Assembly: GCF_037996825.1 (NCBI RefSeq)
Contig: NZ_JBBNAC010000002.1
Coordinates: 145,040 to 209,039, forward strand
DNA length: 64,000 nt
From: Bdellovibrio sp. BCCA
GTDB taxonomy: Bacteria > Bdellovibrionota > Bdellovibrionia > Bdellovibrionales > Bdellovibrionaceae
Direction of reading: 5' to 3'
Made by a program: the position numbers and the translations under genes. Positions within the stretch are counted from its first letter, which is position 1. Every line of letters starts with the position of its first letter. Below the pieces are notes generated by a model that worked only from the letters and a program-made list of their open reading frames with translations, did no database searches and was not told where the DNA came from. Positions 1 through 8,722 of this stretch are shown piece after piece.

Positions 1-1873
1 GATCCTCTTCGATTTTTGGATCCACTTTTAAACTTACAATCTTCGCGGAGATCTTTGTTACTTGACCTTTTAGGACAAGAGCTTTTTCAACTCTTTCTGT
101 AAAAAGATATTTTTTATCAATCTCCTCATAGCTTAATTTCAGGTTATCCATCTCAGAGTTCAGCGATTCAATTTCAACTTTAAGTACTTGCAAGTCCGAA
201 ACTGCTTTTTCAGCCTTCTCTTTGGCCTGCTGCTGGTTTGTGTGTTCATGTTCGCCATATGGACGATCACAATAAGGGCAGGATTCAACATCGCCCTCAG
301 GCTTCTTGGCTAGCTTATCGACTTCACCTTGCTGAAGTGTCAGCATTGCTTTTTTGAGGCCAAGATCATGCTTTTTACTATTTAGATTCTCCAACACAGA
401 ATCGCGTTTTTGCTTCAATTCAATCGAACTCTCCGCAACAGCGAGGTCTTCAGTTTCCGCAATACCAAGCACACTAAGACTAGCTTGCGTTTCTTTCAAA
501 CTCTTCTCAAGATCTGAAAGTTCAGACTTAGCAAGCTGGTTTTTCGCTTCAATTTCAGCGAGTTGTTTTCTAAGCGAATCCACATCTTCTGTTTCAAGAC
601 GATCTACGTCTGGGCGTTTTGCAATAAGTACTTTTAGGGAATCGCTATGGCCTTCAATTTGTTTTTTGATTGTATTGATCTCGGCCAACGAAAGATTATT
701 TTCACTGATAAGTTTATCAATTTCGTTTCTGCGCAATTCTGCCGCGCGAATCTTTTCAGGATTCTCTTTGATCATCTTACGAACTTCATCAAGGTCAGAA
801 GCGACTTTTGACTTGTTTGCAAGGACCAATTCAGACTCCATAACCTTAACATCAGTCTCCAAAGTTCTTGACTCATCTTTGATTGTATTAAGTTGCTTAT
901 TAGCTTCTCTATATTCGTCTTGCTTTGTGCGATAAAGATCAGGAAGCTCCATAAGGCGAGGATTATTACCAAGAGCTACAAGATCTTCATTAAGAGTCTT
1001 ATACTCAGCTCTTGTTTCTTCATTAATTCCTGAATTTAATATCTGAGCGTCGAGTTTTTCCTTCTTTTCTTTTTGCTCGCGAAATTTTTGACGTAATTCA
1101 TCAATCTGGACAGCGATATTTTGAGCGAATTTATGACTCAATTCCTCATACTTAGCAACATCCGACTCTTTTGCAGACAGATTCTCGTCAAGACGTTCTT
1201 TTGCCTGCTTGATTTCAGTAACAACTTTAGATTGTTCGTCAGCAAGCTTTTTCACTTTATCGTGAGATTGATCAACGAATTCAAGTGGAAATAGCTCCAT
1301 CAATACTTCTTGAGTCTTAGCTGCCGTAGCTTCAAGAAGTGGAGATTTCTCTCCCTGCGCTGTCATGAAGATCGTTTTAGCCGTATCAGCTGAAAAGCCT
1401 ACGATATCATCGATCATTTTCTGAGTTTCTTTATCCGTTCCTCCGCGCAGCGGAAGAAGATCATGTCCCTTAACGAGGTAGAAGCGTACACCAGATTGAC
1501 GATTCTTCTTCTCTGAATTCTCCATAACTGGTCCACCAGTATATGGAACCCAGTCACAGAATCTCTGCACAAGATAGTCATTACCTTTTGAGGAAAAAAT
1601 CACTTCTGTGAAATGACCGCCATTGATGTCGTCATTAGACAAATCGTCAGCTTTTACGCCGTAAATGTCTTTGCCATAAATGGTGTAATACTGAATCCTC
1701 ATCCAAGTTGTTTTACCGATACCGTTGTCAGTATTGAGAGTGATATCGCGAGCGAAGATGGCGCCAACCTGTCCAGGATGAATCAAGTCATTCTGTCCGA
1801 CCTCGATCTTAACAAAGCGAAGAAAGCGTTCGGCGCGTGCTGATTTAATTGTGAATTCGTTAATATTGTCCAA
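1..1873 (-). CDS. sbcC: SbcC/Rad50-like exonuclease ATPase subunit (partial, runs off left edge)
   Basis: The reading frame is open from a TTG start at 1873 to the window edge (624 codons seen; the C-terminal half is missing). The TTG is chosen because GAGGGG lies just upstream, and no ATG fits. A Rad50-type P-loop (DNGIGKTT) lies near residue 45, followed by a long, charged, heptad-like coiled coil. A CPYC zinc-hook motif at residues 532-535 is where SbcC/Rad50 dimers join. The first Gly of the usual Walker A is replaced by Thr. With SbcD (6623-7783) it should form an ATP-driven nuclease that opens hairpins and resects DNA ends; the genes are about 5 kb apart instead of in one operon. A TTTACCATG-type operator sits directly upstream at 1915-1953. 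Confidence 0.85.
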   Translation of the reverse strand, partial: MDNINEFTIKSARAERFLRFVKIEVGQNDLIHPGQVGAIFARDITLNTDNGIGKTTWMRIQYYTIYGKDIYGVKADDLSNDDINGGHFTEVIFSSKGNDYLVQRFCDWVPYTGGPVMENSEKKNRQSGVRFYLVKGHDLLPLRGGTDKETQKMIDDIVGFSADTAKTIFMTAQGEKSPLLEATAAKTQEVLMELFPLEFVDQSHDKVKKLADEQSKVVTEIKQAKERLDENLSAKESDVAKYEELSHKFAQNIAVQIDELRQKFREQKEKKEKLDAQILNSGINEETRAEYKTLNEDLVALGNNPRLMELPDLYRTKQDEYREANKQLNTIKDESRTLETDVKVMESELVLANKSKVASDLDEVRKMIKENPEKIRAAELRRNEIDKLISENNLSLAEINTIKKQIEGHSDSLKVLIAKRPDVDRLETEDVDSLRKQLAEIEAKNQLAKSELSDLEKSLKETQASLSVLGIAETEDLAVAESSIELKQKRDSVLENLNSKKHDLGLKKAMLTLQQGEVDKLAKKPEGDVESCPYCDRPYGEHEHTNQQQAKEKAEKAVSDLQVLKVEIESLNSEMDNLKLSYEEIDKKYLFTERVEKALVLKGQVTKISAKIVSLKVDPKIEED

Positions 1874-1914
1874 AAAGTACCCCTCTTTTTGAAAATATTG
1901 ATAATCTACGCAAC

Positions 1915-1953
1915 TACCATGGTAATCATGTTTACCATAATATACCCTGGTAT
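1915..1953. promoter_or_regulatory. 9-bp repeat operator upstream of sbcC
   Basis: Units ACTACCATG, GTAATCATG, TTTACCATA follow one another at 9-bp spacing, ending in CCTGGTATA. The site lies about 40 bp upstream of the sbcC TTG and is one of the element-wide TTTACCATG family. Inferred to be a repressor or activator site overlapping the promoter. Confidence 0.6.
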
Positions 1954-1996
1954 ATCTGTTTATTGGAGAAAAGAATTAAAAGTGTCCCTTTTTGAT

Positions 1997-2025
1997 AAAA
2001 AGGGGTGAATTTTCTTCACCCCTTT
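1997..2025 (-). terminator. Rho-independent terminator after the A1-like gene
   Basis: On the minus strand a stem AAAGGGGTGAA / TTCACCCCTTT with a short loop is followed by a T-rich run, immediately after the TAA at 2030-2032. Confidence 0.7.
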
Positions 2026-2029
2026 GTCG

Positions 2030-4135
2030 TTAATCGAGACAGTAATTGCCGTTGACGATGGACACCTGTGTTCTCAGGAATCGACCATCAGGACGGCAAT
2101 ATACCGCTGTTCCAGTATTGCCATGTGTTGATGGACCTTCTTGATAGTCGGGAGCAAGCTTTCCAAGGTGGTCAGTTGTTCCATTGAACCACATTCCGCC
2201 GTTACCAAGACCGCCAAATGAGCCACCTGGCCAAATTGCGTCCTCATGAGTATGACCCGCAACACCACAGCCAACGCTCATTGAAAGGCTGGCTTTAGTA
2301 TTTCCGGCGCCACTCCTTGCCCCGTTCGATCCTTTGTCTCCATGGTTATGCATGGCCATATCACCGATTTTGTTGCGTAAGATGTATCGCTGACGTTTAC
2401 GAAGAAAGATCACGTTGTCTGGAATTTCATATCCGATTTCTTTCAATGACTCTTCCAATACGTGCTTTCCATCGAGCTCCATCAACCCTAGTTTGTAGTG
2501 GAGTCGAAGTGTAGCCTGGTTGTTAAGGTGGTTGCCTTTCAGTGCTTTAATTGGATGCTCATCGTGGTTTGAACGGACAACGCGAACATGATCGGCAATC
2601 TTGCTCCATTTACTCAGGAAACTTGCAAGAATTTTCATGTCTTCATTGTAGTTCCAACCACTTTCAATAATCTTCGCCTGATCTACCAAAGATGGAGTGT
2701 GATGACCTGGACCGCGATATGACATCACATCATGAAGAGTAACAGATTTTACCTTGTTAATTCTCGCGATATCCATAAATCCTTTTTCAACTTTTGGATC
2801 GCATTCTTCCACATGGCTATCTGGAACTGAGAAGTGAATCATCTGTTCCTTTTCAACTCTCCCATCAGGGAAATAGCGGAATGAACCTTTCTGCCTTAAT
2901 TCAACGAAAGAACCATCCAAGTCGAACATAACTTCCTTCGTGTGGAAGATCTTTTGATCACGAATCTCCACAATCATCCCTGAAATTTCATGTTCTGTTC
3001 CAGCGTAATGCTGGTGTTTGCTTGGAAGAATTCTGTCGCCAGTACGATAGCGTGGCTCAGTAATTGATCCAGTTGTCCACGTTCTGTGGGCCAACTTCCC
3101 AATATCTGTTGCAACGGCACCTTTGGTAAGCTTAGGTGCTGGAGCAATCAGAGAGCTCTTGTATCGTGAAGCGATACGAAAGAGTGAAGCTTGAGGGTTG
3201 TAGAGTGTTAGTGTGGATTGAAATGGAATGATCATTAAATTCGTGTTTAAGTGAACCTCAGACACAATCAAATTGAACTTTCTAAAAGCACGATGAACTT
3301 TCAGGAGATCATTTCCGATGTTTCCGTAAGGCATTAAAATCACTTCGGCATCGCGTTTTTTGGCCCATTTCTCAATCGAGCTCAGCACCTTGCCGTTGTG
3401 ACTAACTTCCCCTCCACAAGCAACAGAGGTAATAAAATATCTCTTTTTCCCTCTTAGCTTCGCAAGAAGCTCGCGCTGATTATCGGTACTGAAGTATTCA
3501 TCCGTAAAGAACGTATTGTATTCTTTTGCGTTTGATTCCTTCATGCCAGCATAAAGCTCATGGTTGTCCTTGAAGTATTCACGCAACGTAGAACGCGGCT
3601 CCTGCATATACTTAGCGAGATCGATTAGGTTCGGAAGATGTCCATTGAGTTGTGCCAATTTGAATGCATCTGCAATGATAATAGTACGAAGATTGATAGA
3701 CTTTAAAGCTGTCTCAATATCATTTTGATAAGCTTTAGTCGTTGGATACCGCTCATTGGTTTCAAGTTGCATGATGATATGAGTTATAAGACGCTCAAAT
3801 TCCGTTGAATGCTTCATGTTTCTCTTCAAAACATTTCTATTCGCAGCATCCATAAGAATCTTATGATTGTTAGTTGCTCTTCGTAGAATTGCTCGGACAG
3901 CTCTGATGCCCTCAACAACTTTTCTGTTCGCCTTCGTTTCACGTTTCACGCGCAGACGGCGTTCGTAGTTCGCAACTTTTTTCAGAAGCAGCTCTCGAAA
4001 TTGGATGTCACTCATCTTCCGACTGCCATAGTTTTCTATGATATCTTCTGGAATATTGTGCTCGTTTTTAGATTCTTTTCCGTTCATGGAACCCCCGAAG
4101 GTCATCATCGAATGACCCTTACAAATCTCCTTCAT
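2030..4135 (-). CDS. Phage T5 A1-like metallophosphoesterase
   Basis: The C-terminal half (about residues 430-640) has calcineurin-type phosphoesterase motifs: LHDVMSYRGPGHH, RSNHDEH, HNHGDKG and AGHTHED. This arrangement recalls the A1 proteins of T5-like and related phages, where A1 is needed for host DNA degradation; that assignment is from memory of the family and not a search. The N-terminal 250 residues are basic and helical with a possible HTH. First ATG is at 4135, but two internal ATGs (about 4108 and 4087) have better purine-rich spacing, so the true start is uncertain. It is transcribed divergently from the helicase operon and sits between SbcC and SbcD, consistent with DNA processing. 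Another phosphoesterase subfamily remains possible. Confidence 0.5.
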   Translation of the reverse strand: MKEICKGHSMMTFGGSMNGKESKNEHNIPEDIIENYGSRKMSDIQFRELLLKKVANYERRLRVKRETKANRKVVEGIRAVRAILRRATNNHKILMDAANRNVLKRNMKHSTEFERLITHIIMQLETNERYPTTKAYQNDIETALKSINLRTIIIADAFKLAQLNGHLPNLIDLAKYMQEPRSTLREYFKDNHELYAGMKESNAKEYNTFFTDEYFSTDNQRELLAKLRGKKRYFITSVACGGEVSHNGKVLSSIEKWAKKRDAEVILMPYGNIGNDLLKVHRAFRKFNLIVSEVHLNTNLMIIPFQSTLTLYNPQASLFRIASRYKSSLIAPAPKLTKGAVATDIGKLAHRTWTTGSITEPRYRTGDRILPSKHQHYAGTEHEISGMIVEIRDQKIFHTKEVMFDLDGSFVELRQKGSFRYFPDGRVEKEQMIHFSVPDSHVEECDPKVEKGFMDIARINKVKSVTLHDVMSYRGPGHHTPSLVDQAKIIESGWNYNEDMKILASFLSKWSKIADHVRVVRSNHDEHPIKALKGNHLNNQATLRLHYKLGLMELDGKHVLEESLKEIGYEIPDNVIFLRKRQRYILRNKIGDMAMHNHGDKGSNGARSGAGNTKASLSMSVGCGVAGHTHEDAIWPGGSFGGLGNGGMWFNGTTDHLGKLAPDYQEGPSTHGNTGTAVYCRPDGRFLRTQVSIVNGNYCLD

Positions 4136-4261
4136 TCACAAAGGGCGTTTTTTGAGAACATTATTTTCAAAACTTTTTATTCATGGAAAAACGGACATGG
4201 GGATTAAGGCCTATGTAAGCAAGATTGCTTGCATCTAAATGTATTGAAAGGCGAGGATAAG

Positions 4262-4414
4262 ATGTCCAAACCCAATAAAAAGGGCCTTCGTGTCACTTTA
4301 AAGAGTGGCCAACAACTGACTCTCAAACGAGAGAAGGTCACCCTTCATAATGCCTCAAATAAAAAGATCAAACTCATCGTTACCAGTGATGATTCTTCCG
4401 AGGGGGCGAAGTAA
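4262..4414 (+). CDS. Small basic protein (50 aa) upstream of helicase
   Basis: Start ATG at 4262 follows AGGCGAGGATAAG. The product is rich in Lys and Thr (e.g. KSGQQLTLKREKVTL) and looks like a small beta-strand-rich nucleic-acid-binding or accessory protein; no family recognised. Its stop overlaps the helicase start as TAATG, which implies translational coupling. A longer in-frame ATG at 4229 lacks a ribosome binding site. Confidence 0.6.
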   Translation: MSKPNKKGLRVTLKSGQQLTLKREKVTLHNASNKKIKLIVTSDDSSEGAK

Positions 4415-6468
4415 TGAGCCAGCACGAAGATCAATCGCTAACCCCTCATATAGATCAATTTAAAGCGAACATTAAAGAACGCGTAAATAACGAGGTCCCA
4501 AAGCTTGATATCAACTATCAAAAAGGTGTCCTTAAGCTTTGTTGGATGGACGAAAAAGTCCTGGCAAGAGTATATTTCTCATTTAAAAGACTGAAGATTA
4601 GTACAGCAATGAAGAATTCGACGACGAATGACATCGAGTTCTTTATGAGCACTGAGCTAAGTCATATTTGGGCAGCAATGTATCACTTCTGCTCAAACGA
4701 CATCTTTAGAATTGACGAGGGTGCCTTAAAACAATGGATCAATGATCAATACTCTGCAACTGAAGCAGAGAATGCAAAAAAGGTCTTTGATCAGATCAAG
4801 CGTCTGGAGATTCCTGAACCTCAAGTTTATAAAGACCATCTTCAAAAATATCTTGAGATGATGACGGTTCTTAATGTCTTCGTTATCTCTTCTGAACTAT
4901 TTGGTAAGAAAGACTATCGCGCAGTTCATCGAATGTGGAACATTGGAGTTGAAGAATTCAACTCCATCGCACTGGGACAAAAAAGTTATAAAACCATTGC
5001 TTCAGTATTTGACTATTTCGAAGATGAAAGTGTTCAAACTTTTCCTCTTGGAATTCCAGAAATCGATGAGGAACTGTCTGGTGGCGTTGCCAGAGGCACG
5101 TTCAACCTAGTTCTCGCCGGATCAAATGTCGGCAAAACAGCATTTTCCGTAGAAAGAGCCCGTGTTTGGGCCTCAATGGGTTTTAAAGTGGCCTATTATG
5201 CCCTGGATTCAGCGCCAAATGAAATCTCCAGGCGTGCAGCAGCCAATGCTGCTAGAGTGCCATTAAAGGGTATTACACGTAAAACGCTTACTGCGGAGCA
5301 GATGGCTCGGGTTAAAAAAGCTGCGGAGACCATTACGGAAGACAACCTTCGAATTATCGAAGACTTCTCTTATCCAGACCCAGTCGAAGAAATCGTTCTT
5401 GATATGAACAGGCTTTGTAAGGAATGGAAGCCTGACATTATTATCGTAGACTATCTCGACAAACTCGGTTCTACAAAATTCTTTTCAAAAAAGAATGAGT
5501 TGCTTGGTCATGTCGCGAACGTACTAAAGTCGTGCGCTGCAAAAAACAATATTTGCATGGTGAGTCCATCGCAGGCTACTCGTGAAGCTCAAAAGATTCA
5601 TAATGGAACTTCTAAGACAACAAAAGCTCCCGAGGATTTCGTAATGAACTTGACCGACGTTGGTAACTCGCAAGAGATTCCGAATGTAGTTGCTGCGATC
5701 ATTAGTATTAATGCTACTGAGGAGGAACTTAAGAAGGGCCTGAGAAGGATTGCACTTGTTAAAACTCGCGAGGGTGAGTCAAGAGTTGTAGTTGGTGTTA
5801 AAACATGCCTCGCGGAATCCGTGTTCATTACAGGTGAGTTTTACAATCCAATGGCTGTCGCAATGGACCTAGATGTCCGCCCCAACCCACAACAGGGTAA
5901 TCAAGAGCGTAAAAATGCGCCTACCAGTGAGGCACAAGCAAAAGAAAAGCTGATCGAACTTGATTCAAAGATTGTGTCTCTCAGAAGCGATATCAAGAAG
6001 TCCGAGGAGATCATCAAGTCCATTGATGACAGGCACTCTGAACAATATCGCGCAGAGAGAATGCTTCTTGATAACTTAAAACAAGAAATCGGCCCAATAC
6101 TACGGGACGCTCGCGAGTTGGCGAGAGTTCTGTATCCACAAGTAACAGAGGCTCTGATTGAGGAAATGACAAAGTCGAATAAGGACTTGAAGAAAGGTGC
6201 TAAGACGAAGCCTGAAATCGACAACTACAATGCAACCATGCTTGAAACTCGATTGATGGCCTATGCCGTTCGATTTGGTCGGGCTGCGGAGGCGCAGCCT
6301 TTTAACCCACCAAATGTTGTCGTTGAGACATCTAAAGACGTTCAACAACAGGCCAGCGCTGAGGTTCATTCTAAAGATGAGACCGCCACAGATCCAAAAT
6401 CTACTAAGGAGGAGGGCGATAGTGCCCCAGGAAAAGGTGATTCAGTCAATCCAGACATAGATTTCTAG
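4414..6468 (+). CDS. DnaB/gp41-like replicative helicase
   Basis: 684 aa. The central RecA-like core carries Walker A AGSNVGKTA at about residues 235-243, a sensor-like ALDSAPNE, Walker B IIIVDYLDKL near 345, and a Gln-containing SPSQATRE strand, the order found in DnaB and T4 gp41 hexameric helicases. About 200 N-terminal residues are helical, matching the DnaB N-terminal domain and linker in size but not clearly in sequence. After the core there is an unusual extension of about 190 residues: a coiled coil and an acidic, low-complexity tail. It probably unwinds plasmid DNA with the plasmid-encoded polymerase halves and SSB. A RadA/KaiC-type ATPase is the alternative, less likely given context. 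Confidence 0.75.
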   Translation: MSQHEDQSLTPHIDQFKANIKERVNNEVPKLDINYQKGVLKLCWMDEKVLARVYFSFKRLKISTAMKNSTTNDIEFFMSTELSHIWAAMYHFCSNDIFRIDEGALKQWINDQYSATEAENAKKVFDQIKRLEIPEPQVYKDHLQKYLEMMTVLNVFVISSELFGKKDYRAVHRMWNIGVEEFNSIALGQKSYKTIASVFDYFEDESVQTFPLGIPEIDEELSGGVARGTFNLVLAGSNVGKTAFSVERARVWASMGFKVAYYALDSAPNEISRRAAANAARVPLKGITRKTLTAEQMARVKKAAETITEDNLRIIEDFSYPDPVEEIVLDMNRLCKEWKPDIIIVDYLDKLGSTKFFSKKNELLGHVANVLKSCAAKNNICMVSPSQATREAQKIHNGTSKTTKAPEDFVMNLTDVGNSQEIPNVVAAIISINATEEELKKGLRRIALVKTREGESRVVVGVKTCLAESVFITGEFYNPMAVAMDLDVRPNPQQGNQERKNAPTSEAQAKEKLIELDSKIVSLRSDIKKSEEIIKSIDDRHSEQYRAERMLLDNLKQEIGPILRDARELARVLYPQVTEALIEEMTKSNKDLKKGAKTKPEIDNYNATMLETRLMAYAVRFGRAAEAQPFNPPNVVVETSKDVQQQASAEVHSKDETATDPKSTKEEGDSAPGKGDSVNPDIDF

Positions 6469-6543
6469 TAAAGATGTGAAGAAAATCTCTATTTGTACAG
6501 TAACGAGACAAATTTCAGTTTCATTTGAATCATTTTTACACAC

Positions 6544-6570
6544 TACCAGGTTTACCTTGTTTACCGCATT
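6544..6570. promoter_or_regulatory. 9-bp repeat operator upstream of sbcD
   Basis: Three units, ACTACCAGG, TTTACCTTG and TTTACCGCA, at 9-bp period (first bases at 6542-6568). An inverted half (ATGGTAGTG) follows near 6585. The sbcD GTG is about 55 bp downstream. Confidence 0.6.
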
Positions 6571-6622
6571 AACGGAGTTATATTATGGTAGTGACATCAT
6601 TTAACTATGGACCGGAGGACTT

Positions 6623-7783
6623 GTGAGTAAGGAAAATTTGGCAAATGCTGTTGCACTTTCCCAAAGTATGTACGCACAGTTTTTAAAGCCTGGGGAATCA
6701 CTGAAAGCCTTTGTGATGAACGATCTTCATTTAATGAAGACTCGTTATGGCTTCAACGCAGTTCTCCTGGAAACAGCTTTTGAATCAATTCTTGAACATA
6801 AACCTCAGATTGTAATTATTCCGGGTGACATCAACCACACAAAAGATGCCACCTATGAGAGCGTCAAAGCTCAATTCGGTTGGTTCTTAACGAGAGTTAG
6901 TGCACTTCCTTTTATTATCCACATCTACATCGCCCCCGGCAATCACGACTGGTGTATTGAGCATACTTTGCACTCACTTCATCACTTCGAAGACAAAAGC
7001 AAGTTTCCAAAAGTCACTGTCGTCGCTTCATCACTCATGATCACCGAGAAAGTCGGCCTGATGGGATATGCTCGAACGCTTGAGCGATTCAATGAGAACC
7101 TGGATTCGCTAAACATGGACACCATCAAGGTTCTATTTGGCCATTTCGCTCTTAATGAATTTGAACTCGGCACAGGTTACGAAGAAGTTGACCTTTGGTG
7201 TGACGCTTCGATCTTTGAAAAGCTGTCGAGTCTCGTGAAGATCTATTCAGGGCACTGGCATAAGTACCAAGTAAAGAAAATGAACGGAATCGAAATCACC
7301 TATCTCGGTTCACCAGCAACCGTTGATCATGGGGAGGCGAACCAAATCAAATATTTCGGCATTTTCGATTTCGACACATTCGAAATGGAACTGATCGAAA
7401 CTGGTCTGACAATGCACAAATCTTATAAAATTGATGTTGGAGATCCTCTTCCGGAGATTCCGGAGGGGGAATACCAAATGGGAGTTGAAACTGTTGTTTG
7501 TATCCGTGGCACAGAAGAACAGCTCGCTGGCTATAAGACCCCGTCAGGGTATCGCGGAATTATCACGACTGAAGTGATCAAGAGTGACTCGAAACGTGAG
7601 ACTATTGATGCATTCAGCGGCGCAAATGGCATCGTGAATGCTTATATGGACAAAAAAGAAAATGATATCAGAGAACGACTGAAGGTTGCTTACGGCGACA
7701 AGATAAGCGAATCTGAAATGGTTGAATTATTAGATAAGTGGCGCACTTTCGGGCGAAGAATTGCCTTGGACACGGGCGCTTAA
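6623..7783 (+). CDS. sbcD: SbcD/Mre11-like nuclease subunit
   Basis: 386 aa. Metallophosphoesterase motifs occur in order: NDLHL (residues 33-37), PGDIN, PGNHDW, GHFALNE and SGHWHK, giving the Asp, His and Asn metal ligands of Mre11/SbcD/T4 gp47. GTG start at 6623 is preceded by CCGGAGGAC. The C-terminal third would bind the SbcC coiled-coil base. SbcD is normally adjacent to SbcC; here they are divergent and apart, yet both are preceded by the same operator family, which would co-regulate them. Confidence 0.85.
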   Translation: MSKENLANAVALSQSMYAQFLKPGESLKAFVMNDLHLMKTRYGFNAVLLETAFESILEHKPQIVIIPGDINHTKDATYESVKAQFGWFLTRVSALPFIIHIYIAPGNHDWCIEHTLHSLHHFEDKSKFPKVTVVASSLMITEKVGLMGYARTLERFNENLDSLNMDTIKVLFGHFALNEFELGTGYEEVDLWCDASIFEKLSSLVKIYSGHWHKYQVKKMNGIEITYLGSPATVDHGEANQIKYFGIFDFDTFEMELIETGLTMHKSYKIDVGDPLPEIPEGEYQMGVETVVCIRGTEEQLAGYKTPSGYRGIITTEVIKSDSKRETIDAFSGANGIVNAYMDKKENDIRERLKVAYGDKISESEMVELLDKWRTFGRRIALDTGA

Positions 7784-7790
7784 ATTCTGA

Positions 7791-7824
7791 TCGACCAGTT
7801 TATCATGGTAGATTTACTGGTCGA
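7791..7824. terminator. Convergent hairpin between sbcD and the membrane-protein gene
   Basis: Stem TCGACCAGT / ACTGGTCGA followed on the plus strand by ACTTTT. It lies after the sbcD stop and overlaps the last codons of the convergent minus-strand gene, so it can serve both. Confidence 0.6.
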
Positions 7825-8680
7825 ACTTTTGAGTCCTCTTAACGACTTCTTTCCATCCATTTATGCAAAATCTATAAGCTTTGACGAAAAGTCCTCTTTT
7901 TTGAGATGGGCCGCAAAATTGATTCCCTGAGTTCTTAGATTCCAAATAATCTACCAGCGAGTGAAAGAAATCGCTGATGTAAACCGGGAAGCAATACATT
8001 AAAAACACCTTACCACCAAAATTGTAGCTCCACGGAAAGAATGCCATACACCAATAGTGGATGGCGCCATTAACCCAGGTTGGCTCGACCCCAATCACCG
8101 ACATAACTGATAGCACAATGAAGTGAATCATAACCAACCAGTAAACTCTCAACCAGACACCAATTAGTGGCCAATGGATAACTCCGCGATGTGTGAAAAA
8201 CGAAGCAAAAGGGATCCAGATCATACTCCATACGAATCGCAAAGGCCCAGTTATCAAATGAAGAAATTCAAACAGTCTGAAGTTCCCGACTCGCCCGAGA
8301 AAAGGAATGAATGAACTAACCTTTCTCTTGCGAAGGTTCGCCTCGAGATTCAAAGGAAATAAGTGGAGCCTTGCAGGCTGATCCAGGTCAGGCTGAAAGA
8401 AAATACTCGTCCAATAGTAGAAACCAGTGGAAATAGCCGAAAGTATGAGAGCATCAACAAGCGAAGTACTGTAAAAGAAGTGTAATGTTAACCAAATGAT
8501 GATTGCGTAGATTGGAGAGAGGGCGTGATTTATCTTCACATTAGAAAGATGGTACTCAATTCGATACCTACCATCACCGATATCCACCTTCTTGATGAAT
8601 GAAGCAAAGGGACGCGCATACCAAGGAATATGATCTATGATTCTCTTCCTTTCCGGCTGTCTTCGCTTCTTTTTAAACAT
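7814..8680 (-). CDS. DUF2227-like membrane protein at the end of the T4SS cluster
   Basis: 288 aa from ATG at 8680, which follows GGAGGATCC; a longer frame starting at 8719 lacks such a site. Several hydrophobic segments (around residues 55-80, 130-160, 170-200, 210-240). The sequence FFQPDLDQP, then IWIPFASFFTHRGVIHWPLIGVWLR, matches the pattern I recall for DUF2227 proteins (PDlD, then HRg.sH.PliG), a family of putative metal-binding membrane proteins. It is the last gene of the minus-strand transfer cluster, 42 bp after the VirB10-like gene, so it may be a transfer accessory. Function unknown. Confidence 0.55.
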   Translation of the reverse strand: MFKKKRRQPERKRIIDHIPWYARPFASFIKKVDIGDGRYRIEYHLSNVKINHALSPIYAIIIWLTLHFFYSTSLVDALILSAISTGFYYWTSIFFQPDLDQPARLHLFPLNLEANLRKRKVSSFIPFLGRVGNFRLFEFLHLITGPLRFVWSMIWIPFASFFTHRGVIHWPLIGVWLRVYWLVMIHFIVLSVMSVIGVEPTWVNGAIHYWCMAFFPWSYNFGGKVFLMYCFPVYISDFFHSLVDYLESKNSGNQFCGPSQKRGLFVKAYRFCINGWKEVVKRTQKFDQ

Positions 8681-8722
8681 GGATCCTCCAATTGGTCCGA
8701 GTTTTACCGGACCCATCAAAGA

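Noticed and set aside
354..935. 193-aa plus-strand reading frame
   Set aside because: Ser/Phe/Leu-rich antisense of the SbcC coiled coil, typical of shadow frames.
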